Positions 6,053 through 12,836 of a DNA stretch of 15,622 bases are shown here, piece after piece; positions within the stretch are counted from its first letter, which is position 1, and each line of letters starts with the position of its first letter. Under the pieces are notes generated by a model, which did not search any database, was not told the DNA's origin, and saw only the letters and a list, made by a program, of their open reading frames with translations. Both the position numbers and the translations under genes were made by a program. This stretch comes from an uncultured Eubacteriales bacterium (GTDB taxonomy: Bacteria > Bacillota > Clostridia > Christensenellales > Borkfalkiaceae): the NCBI GenBank assembly GCA_900542935.1, contig UQPN01000033.1, positions 1 through 15,622 on the forward strand. The letters are read 5' to 3'.

Positions 6053-6089
6053 GCGAAACGAAGAGAAAAAACGAAAATTTTCGGTGAAA

Positions 6090-7424
6090 TTATTTTTTGC
6101 TTTTTGCAGAAGAACGCGCCGGGCGGGATTTTGTCGCGCCGCCGCCCCGTACGTTGCAGGAAAAACCGACCGATTCCGCCGCCCCGGCAACGCGCCCGAC
6201 GGTGAGATCGTCCTTTTTGCGGCTGCGCAGCGCGGGCACGGGCGAAGCTTTCTTCTGAAAGCGATAATCGGCGCCGTAGAGAGAAACGTGTTTTTCGATG
6301 ACTTTGTGCGAGGGCGCGTTTTCGACGTTTTTGTTGGTAAGGCGCTGGAAGCGGAAGAAATCGGCGTTTTTATCCAGCTCGTCCACGTTTTTATAATCGT
6401 TCCGCACGGAAGTGTACTGCGCCGTGGCCGAAAGGATTCCGCGCACGTAATCGATATTTTCGTGCAAGGACAGCGGCCGGGGAAATTCGCCGCTTTTCAG
6501 AACCTGCTGCCAATCTTTATGCTCGTACTTGCGCAGCAACTCCGCCGCCTTATGCAGATGCGCGATTTCGAACCCGAAATATTCTTCCCAGAGTTTTTTA
6601 AGATACGCGTCGGATTCCGTCATATAGCACGAATAATAGAGGTAACACTCGGCGTATTCGTGGCACAGAAGCATTTCAAGCCACGTGGCATCGGGATCGT
6701 TCAGCGATTCGTACTGCGTAACGTGTTCCTCTTCCACCAGCGCGATTTCCTGATACAAACGGCGCGCAAGCTCGGTTTTCGCAAAAGTCGCCACGTTCAT
6801 ATAATAATTCATCGTCTGCTGTTCGGCGGCGGTGATGATCATCGCCGAAAGCACCGTGAACGGCTCGGCGGTTTTTACGTTAATCGGCGTGCGAACGTTG
6901 TCTTTCGGGTAGCGGTGGTGCGATACCGTGGGGCGCCCCGGCATGATTTCCGTGTACTTGCCCACCAGATTTTCCGCGTGGATTTTCTGTTCCATTTCCA
7001 GCAGATCGGCATAGCGGTAGAGATGATCGAAATCTTCGAGCAGCGCGAAATCGAGCGCTTTTTTCACGTTGCAGTCCTCCGCGCGCGCCGCAAGTTCCGC
7101 CGTTAAATCCACCGCCAGCTGTTCGTAGCCGATGGTGTGTTCGAGCACGCTTTCGTTTTTCGGTTTGAGCAGCGAAAGTTTTAATTGCTGCTGCTTTTCC
7201 GCCTCGCGGCAAAGCGCCAGATCGCGCCGGAGTTCGTCGTTATCCGTATGCCGCGCGAACTGATGCGAAAACCAGTTCGCTTCGAATTCGGTGCCGTTCA
7301 TCAGAATCACGCGCGTTTTCGAATAGGGCGAAATTTCGTTTTTATCGTAGGCTTTGGGATAAAGGCGCTTCCAGTCCTGCAGCTGGTCTTCAAGCTTCAT
7401 CGGTTTTTCGTTAAAAGGGTTCAT
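6090..7424 (-). CDS. Ferritin-like di-iron carboxylate protein of unknown function
   Basis: 444 aa, no signal peptide or membrane segment. I do not recognise a named family. The middle is helical and shows a regular di-iron pattern: Glu201, Glu231xxHis234, Glu256 (or Glu259), Glu286xxHis289, spaced 30, 25 and 30 residues, as in ferritin and rubrerythrin four-helix bundles. An earlier region has Glu101 and Asp131xxHis134, again 30 apart, which may be a second, degenerate bundle. The last 55 residues are basic and rich in Ala, Ser and Gly, perhaps disordered. GGAG lies 8 nt before the ATG. It follows the acyltransferase gene by 76 nt without a clear promoter or terminator and ends 38 nt before the dfx promoter. 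Location beside dfx-fprA suggests oxygen, peroxide or iron handling; this is inference. Far longer than ordinary ferritin or rubrerythrin (about 170-200 aa). Confidence 0.7.
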   Translation of the reverse strand: MNPFNEKPMKLEDQLQDWKRLYPKAYDKNEISPYSKTRVILMNGTEFEANWFSHQFARHTDNDELRRDLALCREAEKQQQLKLSLLKPKNESVLEHTIGYEQLAVDLTAELAARAEDCNVKKALDFALLEDFDHLYRYADLLEMEQKIHAENLVGKYTEIMPGRPTVSHHRYPKDNVRTPINVKTAEPFTVLSAMIITAAEQQTMNYYMNVATFAKTELARRLYQEIALVEEEHVTQYESLNDPDATWLEMLLCHEYAECYLYYSCYMTESDAYLKKLWEEYFGFEIAHLHKAAELLRKYEHKDWQQVLKSGEFPRPLSLHENIDYVRGILSATAQYTSVRNDYKNVDELDKNADFFRFQRLTNKNVENAPSHKVIEKHVSLYGADYRFQKKASPVPALRSRKKDDLTVGRVAGAAESVGFSCNVRGGGATKSRPARSSAKSKK

Positions 7425-7500
7425 GTTTGTTTCTCCTTTCCCGCCCCCGCGGGCCGATTTTTTATCGGATAAAACAAATCGTTCCCTTTTTTTTAACGGT

Positions 7501-8172
7501 TTATACCCCCGCCCGGCGCTTTTTTACGATATTGCCTTCGGCTTTGAATATGCAGTCTTCTTCCACCGTGCCGCGCACGCGCGAAAGCGGGTACACCGTG
7601 GCGTTTCTGCCGATAATCGTGCCCGGATTGAGTACGGCGTTGCAGCCGATTTCCGCGAAATCGCCCACGAACGCGCCCGCTTTTTTCAAGCCCGTCTGTA
7701 TTGTTTCCTCTCCGCGTTTCATCGTCACGGGCGTTTTATCGGACTTGACGTTGGAGGTAACCGCGCCCGCGCCGAGATGAGATTTGTACCCCAGCACGGA
7801 ATCGCCCACGTAGTTGAAATGCGGTACCTGCGCGCCGTCGAACAGCACAGCGTTTTTCAGCTCCGCGGAATTGCCCACCACGCAGTTTTTGCCCACCAGC
7901 GCGGCGCCGCGGATAAACGCGCAATGCCTGACTTCGGAATTTTCGCCCACGATACACGGCGCGCCGAGATACGCCGTGGGCGCGATTTTCGCGCTTTTGT
8001 GCACCCATACCCCCGCCGAAACTTCGGCGTATTCGTTTTTATCCAGCTCGCCTCCTATCCGCAGGATCTCCTCTTTCAGCCCCGCCAGCGCCTGCCACGG
8101 GTATTCGAATTTTGCTAAATATCCGCCCGCGGCGCTTTTCGTTAAATCGAACAGTTCGCTTGTTTTATACAT
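7501..8172 (-). CDS. GlmU-like left-handed beta-helix (hexapeptide) acyl/acetyltransferase
   Basis: 223 aa from the chosen ATG. Residues 1-50 are a helical lead-in; about 52-205 are hexapeptide repeats ('VHKSAKIAP', 'CIVGENSEV', 'ALVGKNCVVGNSAEL', 'AVLNPGTIIGRNATV'). The loop 'VPHFNYVGDSVLGYKSHLGAGA' (about 117-137) resembles the GlmU acetyltransferase active-site loop. The uridylyltransferase half of GlmU is absent. It probably acylates a sugar or nucleotide sugar; the substrate is unknown. An earlier in-frame ATG 17 codons upstream would place the start on the -35 box, so this ATG, with AGGAG (8184-8188) 11 nt upstream, is the start. The predicted transcript starts almost at that AGGAG, giving a very short leader. 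Probably co-transcribed with the ferritin-like gene. Confidence 0.85.
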   Translation of the reverse strand: MYKTSELFDLTKSAAGGYLAKFEYPWQALAGLKEEILRIGGELDKNEYAEVSAGVWVHKSAKIAPTAYLGAPCIVGENSEVRHCAFIRGAALVGKNCVVGNSAELKNAVLFDGAQVPHFNYVGDSVLGYKSHLGAGAVTSNVKSDKTPVTMKRGEETIQTGLKKAGAFVGDFAEIGCNAVLNPGTIIGRNATVYPLSRVRGTVEEDCIFKAEGNIVKKRRAGV

Positions 8173-8194
8173 AATTTTTCTTTCTCCTGCTTTT

Positions 8195-8223
8195 ATTATA
8201 TGCGATTTTTCCCGCTTTGTCAA
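8195..8223 (-). promoter_or_regulatory. Full-consensus promoter of the acyltransferase gene
   Basis: TTGACA (8218-8223), 17-nt spacer, TATAAT (8195-8200): both hexamers are perfect consensus. The start is predicted near 8188. Confidence 0.92.
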
Positions 8224-8254
8224 GCGAAGCGGCTATTTATAGCCTTTTATGTGC

Positions 8255-8285
8255 AAAAAAAGCGGCTTGCCGCGAAGCAAACCGC
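8255..8285 (-). terminator. Terminator of the alpha-galactosidase gene
   Basis: GCGGTTTGC (8277-8285) and GCAAGCCGC (8262-8270) pair over 9 bp with one G-U, around a 6-nt loop, followed by seven T (8255-8261). It starts 15 nt after the stop codon. A separate small hairpin, GGCTA-TTTA-TAGCC, lies at 8231-8244 before the next promoter. Confidence 0.93.
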
Positions 8286-8300
8286 CGATTATATCCGTTT

Positions 8301-10508
8301 TTATTTCACTTCGGTAATATGCCATACCCAAGCTTCGTAATCGCCGCCGCGGGGCAGGAGCACGCCGCGGGAAGCAAGCACGCCGCCGCTTGCCGTAACG
8401 CCCAGCTCTTCGATGAAATACGTCTTTTCCTTATCCAGCCCGGTGAGGAATACGGGCGCCGCGATTTCGTTGGGCGAAGCCTTGATTCTTTCCATTGCCG
8501 CGTATGCCTTCGATTTATCTTTCGAAACCAGCATTTCGCAGAAGAAATTGCTTGTAAACGGACTGGAAAGGCGGTACAGATCTCCGTCCAGCACAAGGTC
8601 CTGTATTTTCGCGTAGTTTTCCACCTGCGCTTTCGCCTGCTTCTTTTCTTCTTCCGTCATCGCAGAAAGGTTGAGTTCGTACCCCGTAGCGCCGAGAGAA
8701 GCGATGACGCCGCGCGTATTGAACGGCGTGATTCTGCCCGTCTGATGGTTGGGGCATACGGATACGTGGCAGCTCATCGTCGAAAGCGGATAGCACATGG
8801 AAGTGCCCCACTGAATTTTGGCGCGTTCGAAGCCGTCGGTATCGTCGCTCGTCCAGATTTGCGGGCAATAATACAGCATGCCGGCGTCGAATCTGCCGCC
8901 GCCGCCCGCGCAGCCCTCTATCATTACGTTGGGGAAAGCCGCGGTAAGCCGCGTTGCGAGGTCGTATACGCCTAAAATATAACGGTGCGAATATTCGCCC
9001 TGCCGATCGGCGGGAAGCCACTGCGAGAAATATTCGGAAAAGTTTCTGTTCATATCCCACTTGATATAGGAAATATCGTGCTTTTCAAGCAGCGCGGAAA
9101 TCATGGAATAAACGCAGTCCACCACTTCTTTCTTCGAAAAATCAAGCGTGAGCTGATTTCTCGAACGGGTGGGCGTTTCGCCCGGTTTGATTGCCGCGTA
9201 TTCGGGATGCGCACGGAACAAGTCGCTGTTTTCGTTCACCATTTCCGGTTCGAACCACAGCCCGAACTTCAAGCCCTTTTCTTTGCAGTGATTGATAATG
9301 GTATCCAAGCCGCCTTTCAGCTTCTTTTCGTTGACGAACCAGTCGCCCAGCCCCTTGTCGTCTAAATTGCGCGCGCCGAACCAGCCGTCGTCAAGCACGA
9401 ACATATCCAGCCCGAGATTCGCCGCTTCGTCGATGATCGGGAACAGCTTTTCATTATCGAAATCGAAATACGTGGCTTCCCAGTTGTTGATGAGCACGGG
9501 GCGCTTCGCGTAGACGAACGCGGGATTGATGACGTACATGCGCAGAAAATCGGCGTGCGCGCGGGACATGCCGCCCAAGCCCTCGCCGCTGTAAGAAAGC
9601 GCCGCCTGCGGCGTTTCGAACGATTCGCCCGCGGAAAGTTTCCACGAGAAATTAAAATCGGACACGCCGCCCTGAATACGCAGAGGCACGTAGTTCGTGC
9701 GTTCGGCGGTGATGGAAAACGAGCCGCTGTAAATCAGCTGCACGCCGTAACATTCGCCGGAAGTTTCGGTACATTCGCCCTTCAAGACGCCCATGAACGG
9801 GTTGGTTACGTGCGAGGAAGCGCCGCGGAGCGTGGAAAGCTTCGTGATACCGTGCGCGATGGGCGCCACTTCGGGGATGCGTTCCTGCGCCCAGTTGCCG
9901 CCGAGGCGAAGCGAAGAATAATTTTCGCCTTCCAGCCGCGGCAAATCGAGGCAGAACGAATACGCGCGCCCGATCTCCAGCGATTCTTCGCCGATATTTC
10001 TTATTTCGAGATTTCTCACGATGACGTCGGCGTCGGCGTACACCGTGTAGTACAATACCACTTCCACCGCGGCGGAATCGTCTTTCAGCGTGATTTCCAG
10101 CGTTTCCGCGCCGTCCGTGCTGCCCGTTTTCGCGTTAGTGCCGCGGGCGTGCGGCATGTTTTTAAGTTCGTGCGCGCCTTTTACGATTTTGTGCGACGCG
10201 TATTTAAGGCGGGACATCGAAGCGCCGTCCTTCCGCGTATACAGCACGGTGGGTTCGCGGAAATCGCCGTGCCCGAAAAATCCGCATTCGGAAGGCAGCG
10301 AATTATAGCTTAAATCTTTGTTGATTTCGTTTTCGCCGGGAACGCCGTTCGCGCCGACGGTTTTCGTGAGATAATCCAGATCGCTTTCCTTGATTTTCGC
10401 GCCGAAATGCAGGTTTTGCAGCATGCCGATTTTATTTACGTACATGGCGTACGAATAATTTTTGCCGCCGAGCAGGAAGGCTTTGAGCGCCGCGTTGTAA
10501 ACTATCAT
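8301..10508 (-). CDS. Alpha-galactosidase, glycoside hydrolase family 36
   Basis: 735 aa, the usual size of bacterial GH36 enzymes. An N-terminal beta-supersandwich (about residues 1-330) precedes the catalytic barrel (about 335-640) and a C-terminal beta domain. Family motifs are 'NNWEATYFDF' (341-350), 'FVLDDGWFG' (370-378), 'GLWFEPEMV' (416-424), nucleophile Asp485 in 'YIKWDMNR', 'GCAGGGGRFD' (532-541) and the acid/base region 'WTSDDTDG' (probably Asp555). It releases terminal alpha-1,6-galactose from melibiose, raffinose, stachyose or galactomannan side chains. No signal peptide, so it is cytoplasmic and needs an importer, not seen nearby. GGAG is 11 nt before the ATG. It has its own promoter and terminator and so is monocistronic. 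No regulator gene lies beside it. Confidence 0.95.
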   Translation of the reverse strand: MIVYNAALKAFLLGGKNYSYAMYVNKIGMLQNLHFGAKIKESDLDYLTKTVGANGVPGENEINKDLSYNSLPSECGFFGHGDFREPTVLYTRKDGASMSRLKYASHKIVKGAHELKNMPHARGTNAKTGSTDGAETLEITLKDDSAAVEVVLYYTVYADADVIVRNLEIRNIGEESLEIGRAYSFCLDLPRLEGENYSSLRLGGNWAQERIPEVAPIAHGITKLSTLRGASSHVTNPFMGVLKGECTETSGECYGVQLIYSGSFSITAERTNYVPLRIQGGVSDFNFSWKLSAGESFETPQAALSYSGEGLGGMSRAHADFLRMYVINPAFVYAKRPVLINNWEATYFDFDNEKLFPIIDEAANLGLDMFVLDDGWFGARNLDDKGLGDWFVNEKKLKGGLDTIINHCKEKGLKFGLWFEPEMVNENSDLFRAHPEYAAIKPGETPTRSRNQLTLDFSKKEVVDCVYSMISALLEKHDISYIKWDMNRNFSEYFSQWLPADRQGEYSHRYILGVYDLATRLTAAFPNVMIEGCAGGGGRFDAGMLYYCPQIWTSDDTDGFERAKIQWGTSMCYPLSTMSCHVSVCPNHQTGRITPFNTRGVIASLGATGYELNLSAMTEEEKKQAKAQVENYAKIQDLVLDGDLYRLSSPFTSNFFCEMLVSKDKSKAYAAMERIKASPNEIAAPVFLTGLDKEKTYFIEELGVTASGGVLASRGVLLPRGGDYEAWVWHITEVK

Positions 10509-10566
10509 ATTTCTATATTCTCCGTCTTTGATATTTCGCCTCGGCGCTTAAAAACGCACGGGCAAA

Positions 10567-10588
10567 ACGGAAACGAAGTCGTTTCCGT
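10567..10588 (-). promoter_or_regulatory. Hairpin in the alpha-galactosidase leader
   Basis: ACGGAAACG / CGTTTCCGT (10580-10588 and 10567-10575) form a perfect 9-bp stem with a tight 4-nt loop, starting about 6 nt after the predicted transcription start and followed by only three further T. It may be a 5' stabiliser or a weak attenuator. Confidence 0.5.
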
Positions 10589-10600
10589 CCGACTAAGGCT

Positions 10601-10629
10601 ATTGTAACAAATCCGTTTGTTTTTGTCAA
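10601..10629 (-). promoter_or_regulatory. Promoter of the alpha-galactosidase gene
   Basis: TTGACA (10624-10629), 17-nt spacer, TACAAT (10601-10606), start near 10594. Upstream, TTCAAC and GTTGAA (10663-10668 and 10647-10652) form an inverted repeat 10 nt apart, next to another TTCAA, which could be an activator site. The remaining spacer to 10782 shows nothing else except the terminator below. Confidence 0.87.
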
Positions 10630-10748
10630 CGGTTTTGATCGATTTTTTCAACATTTTGTGAAGTTGAACTTGAAAATTTTCATACTTTCGTTTTTGCCGC
10701 CGAACTCTCTCCGCGCCGACGGGAAATTAACGCCCCGCAGCGCCGACG

Positions 10749-10774
10749 AAGCGGCAAAAAAAGCCGCTTTGCGG
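10749..10774 (-). terminator. Probable terminator of the CHASE-GGDEF-PAS gene
   Basis: Two exclusive hairpins can form 8 nt after the stop: CCGC-AAA-GCGG followed by C and seven T, or AAGCGGC / GCCGCTT with the T-run as its loop. The first is a short but T-tailed terminator; the second would remove the tail. Strength is uncertain. Confidence 0.55.
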
Positions 10775-10782
10775 AAATCCGT

Positions 10783-12609
10783 TTACTTATCTTCTTCGAT
10801 ATAGTGGCTTCTGAAAAATTCCGCGTCGGTAATCAGCACATAGAACACTCTGCCGTAATTCACGCTGTTTACGATTCTGCCGTGATCGAACACCTGCCTG
10901 TACGCGCCGTCTTTCGTTGCGAAATGGAACTGCACGTAATCGTTGCAGAAGTCTCTTTGCGAATCGATCTGTTCCCAGATGCTTGCCTCCACGCGTTCGC
11001 GTTCGTCCGCGCGGATCAGGTTTTTAAAACGCCCGCCGCAGAATTTCATGAATTCTTCCTGCGTATCGCACCCCGCCAGCCGCACCATCTCGTTGTTGGC
11101 GTACAGCATCGTATCGTCGTTTTTATCCGCCTTGTAAATGAGAAACGCGCCGGGCAGATTTTCCGATACCTCGTGCAGAGCGAAGCCCAGTTTGGAACGC
11201 GTTTCCGAACGAAGCGATTCTTTATAGGAGAAACAGCTGTGCTTGCCGCGCAGCTTCGCCTCGTACAGCGCCACGTCGCTTTTGCTTGCCAGCTCCGAAG
11301 CGTTTTTCGCCTGCAACGGGTATTCGGCATAGCCCATGGAAACGGTATAATTATATTTCTTTCCGCCGTGCGTAAACGACCGTTTTGCCTGCGTGAAACG
11401 CCGCAATTCCTCCTCGGCTTCCGCGCCCGTGCGCCCTTTTAACACAACGCTGAATTCGTCGCCGCCGTGCCTGCAGATAATCGAATTTTCGGGAAACGCG
11501 GTTACAAGCTCGCCGGCAAGATGTTTCAGCGCGCCGTCGCCGATGCCGTGCCCGTACAAATCGTTCACGATTTTAAAATCGTCTACGTCCAGCACCGCTT
11601 CCACGCACGGTTCTCCCGGAAATTCGCGCAGATATTTCGTAAGCGCCGCTTCGTAGCCCGCACGGTTTAAAAGCCCCGTAAGCACGTCGGTGCCGGCAAG
11701 ATTTTTATATCTGTACGTTTTCTGCGCCAGCAGCAGAACAAGATGCAGAAGCGCCGCCGCAAACAGTACAAGAATGCCGCCCACCAACGCAACCCGCAGC
11801 TCGTTGCCGACCACATATTGCCCATCGGCGAGCGACACGCCCAGCGTCCATTTATTGCCGCCGAGGATGAAAGAAGACGTCTGCGGCGAAACGGGCGCCG
11901 TTTCCGAAGCGTACACCGTTGCGCGAGCTTCGTAGCCGTCGATCACCGATTCGCAAATCAGCTCGTAATGATACCCGAAAGTTTCCAGCGTAACAACGGA
12001 ATTTTCAAAAATTTCCGGTACGCGGATAATCGCGATGGCGAACCCCCAGAAATTCTCCGCCGAAGGCGCTTCGTCGCCCTTAGTAAGATACACGGGTTTT
12101 CTGATGGCGACGCCCTTTCCGCCCTGCGCGAGATTATACGGTCCCTGTATAATCAGTTTATCGTTATCGCGCGCATAGCGGCAGATAAAGCCGCGGTCTT
12201 TATCGTTGATTAAATCGATCATGCCCGCTTCGTTGTCTTCCCGAGGATAAATGCGGCTTACCACACCGCCCGGCGCCAGCTGTAAGCACCGGATGAACGA
12301 ATTGCCGGAATATTCCGACTGACTATCCCTCATCAGATTTTCGGCGATTTTTTCGAAGTAGTTTACGTTGCCGTTTTCGCTGATAATAACCTGTTCCAGC
12401 GCCGTTGTCAAAAAAACGCCATTGTTCAGTTCGCCGTGCATGCGCTCGGAACAGGTTTCGGCGTTCATACGCTCCAGCTTCTCCGCATGTTTTTCGTTTT
12501 CAACGCGCACGTCCCGCACCAGATCCGCAACGAAAATCGCTCCGATGATCAACGCCAGCAGAGGCAGCCAAACCGCTATTTTTAATTTTTTGATTCGGGA
12601 TTCTTTCAT
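10783..12609 (-). CDS. Membrane diguanylate cyclase with CHASE sensor and C-terminal PAS-like domain
   Basis: 608 aa. One transmembrane helix (about residues 11-30), an extracellular part with a CHASE domain (about 95-200: 'QLAPGGVVSRIYP', 'IQGPYNLAQGGKGVAIRKPVY'), a second helix (about 271-296), a GGDEF domain (about 300-460) and a PAS-like end (about 475-600: 'GAFLIYKADKNDDTMLYANNEMVRLAG'). The active motif GGDEF (382-386) and the metal region 'LDVDDFKIVND' are intact, so it should make c-di-GMP from two GTP. The product-inhibition RxxD site, expected five residues before GGDEF, reads PENS, so feedback at this site is probably lost. CHASE domains bind small external ligands; this one is unknown. 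A GAGGAA-type binding site precedes the ATG. A sensor domain placed after the GGDEF is unusual. Confidence 0.93.
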   Translation of the reverse strand: MKESRIKKLKIAVWLPLLALIIGAIFVADLVRDVRVENEKHAEKLERMNAETCSERMHGELNNGVFLTTALEQVIISENGNVNYFEKIAENLMRDSQSEYSGNSFIRCLQLAPGGVVSRIYPREDNEAGMIDLINDKDRGFICRYARDNDKLIIQGPYNLAQGGKGVAIRKPVYLTKGDEAPSAENFWGFAIAIIRVPEIFENSVVTLETFGYHYELICESVIDGYEARATVYASETAPVSPQTSSFILGGNKWTLGVSLADGQYVVGNELRVALVGGILVLFAAALLHLVLLLAQKTYRYKNLAGTDVLTGLLNRAGYEAALTKYLREFPGEPCVEAVLDVDDFKIVNDLYGHGIGDGALKHLAGELVTAFPENSIICRHGGDEFSVVLKGRTGAEAEEELRRFTQAKRSFTHGGKKYNYTVSMGYAEYPLQAKNASELASKSDVALYEAKLRGKHSCFSYKESLRSETRSKLGFALHEVSENLPGAFLIYKADKNDDTMLYANNEMVRLAGCDTQEEFMKFCGGRFKNLIRADERERVEASIWEQIDSQRDFCNDYVQFHFATKDGAYRQVFDHGRIVNSVNYGRVFYVLITDAEFFRSHYIEEDK

Positions 12610-12672
12610 ATTCCGCGTTCCTCGACATAGAAAAATAAAACAGAATAAATTCGGATAGAAGAGGAGAAAGCA

Positions 12673-12682
12673 CCCCCCCCCC
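12673..12682. repeat. Ten-base C/G homopolymer in the leader of the CHASE-GGDEF gene
   Basis: Ten consecutive C on the plus strand (ten G in the transcript), preceded in the transcript by eight T/U (12684-12691) and one C. It lies about 55-65 nt after the predicted start and 64 nt before the start codon. Long G tracts can slip and vary in length between cells. Confidence 0.9.
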
Positions 12683-12743
12683 GAAAAAAAATACCGTTCC
12701 GGCGAGAGAAAGTTCCGTCCGCCCGGATGATATAAGTATCGTT

Positions 12744-12772
12744 ATTATAGCACCGCGCCCGAAAAATTGCAA
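12744..12772 (-). promoter_or_regulatory. Promoter of the CHASE-GGDEF-PAS gene
   Basis: TTGCAA (12767-12772), 17-nt spacer, perfect TATAAT (12744-12749), start near 12737, leaving a leader of about 128 nt. I looked for a c-di-GMP riboswitch core in that leader and did not find one. Confidence 0.8.
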
Positions 12773-12836
12773 TCGAAACGGCGCGATGTATGTATCAATT
12801 TTTTTGCTTTTTCGTTTTTTCAGCCGCAGTACGCGG

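Noticed and set aside
6066..6083. Terminator after the ferritin-like gene (CGAAAATTTTCG followed by six T)
   Set aside because: The AT-rich stem would have only about four base pairs, too weak to call, though it is in the right place between the stop codon and the dfx promoter.
6084..7106. Plus-strand frame of 340 codons opposite the ferritin-like gene
   Set aside because: Complement of a gene with clear di-iron motifs and a good ribosome binding site; the antisense product is low complexity (Arg, Phe, His rich) with no recognisable domain.
8173..8223. Seventeen-codon longer start of the acyltransferase
   Set aside because: That ATG coincides with the -35 box of the only promoter, so it would not be transcribed.
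12610..12737. c-di-GMP riboswitch in the leader of the membrane cyclase (and likewise in 14766-15053)
   Set aside because: The conserved aptamer core segments of the GEMM class could not be found by eye in either leader; a covariance model search would settle it.
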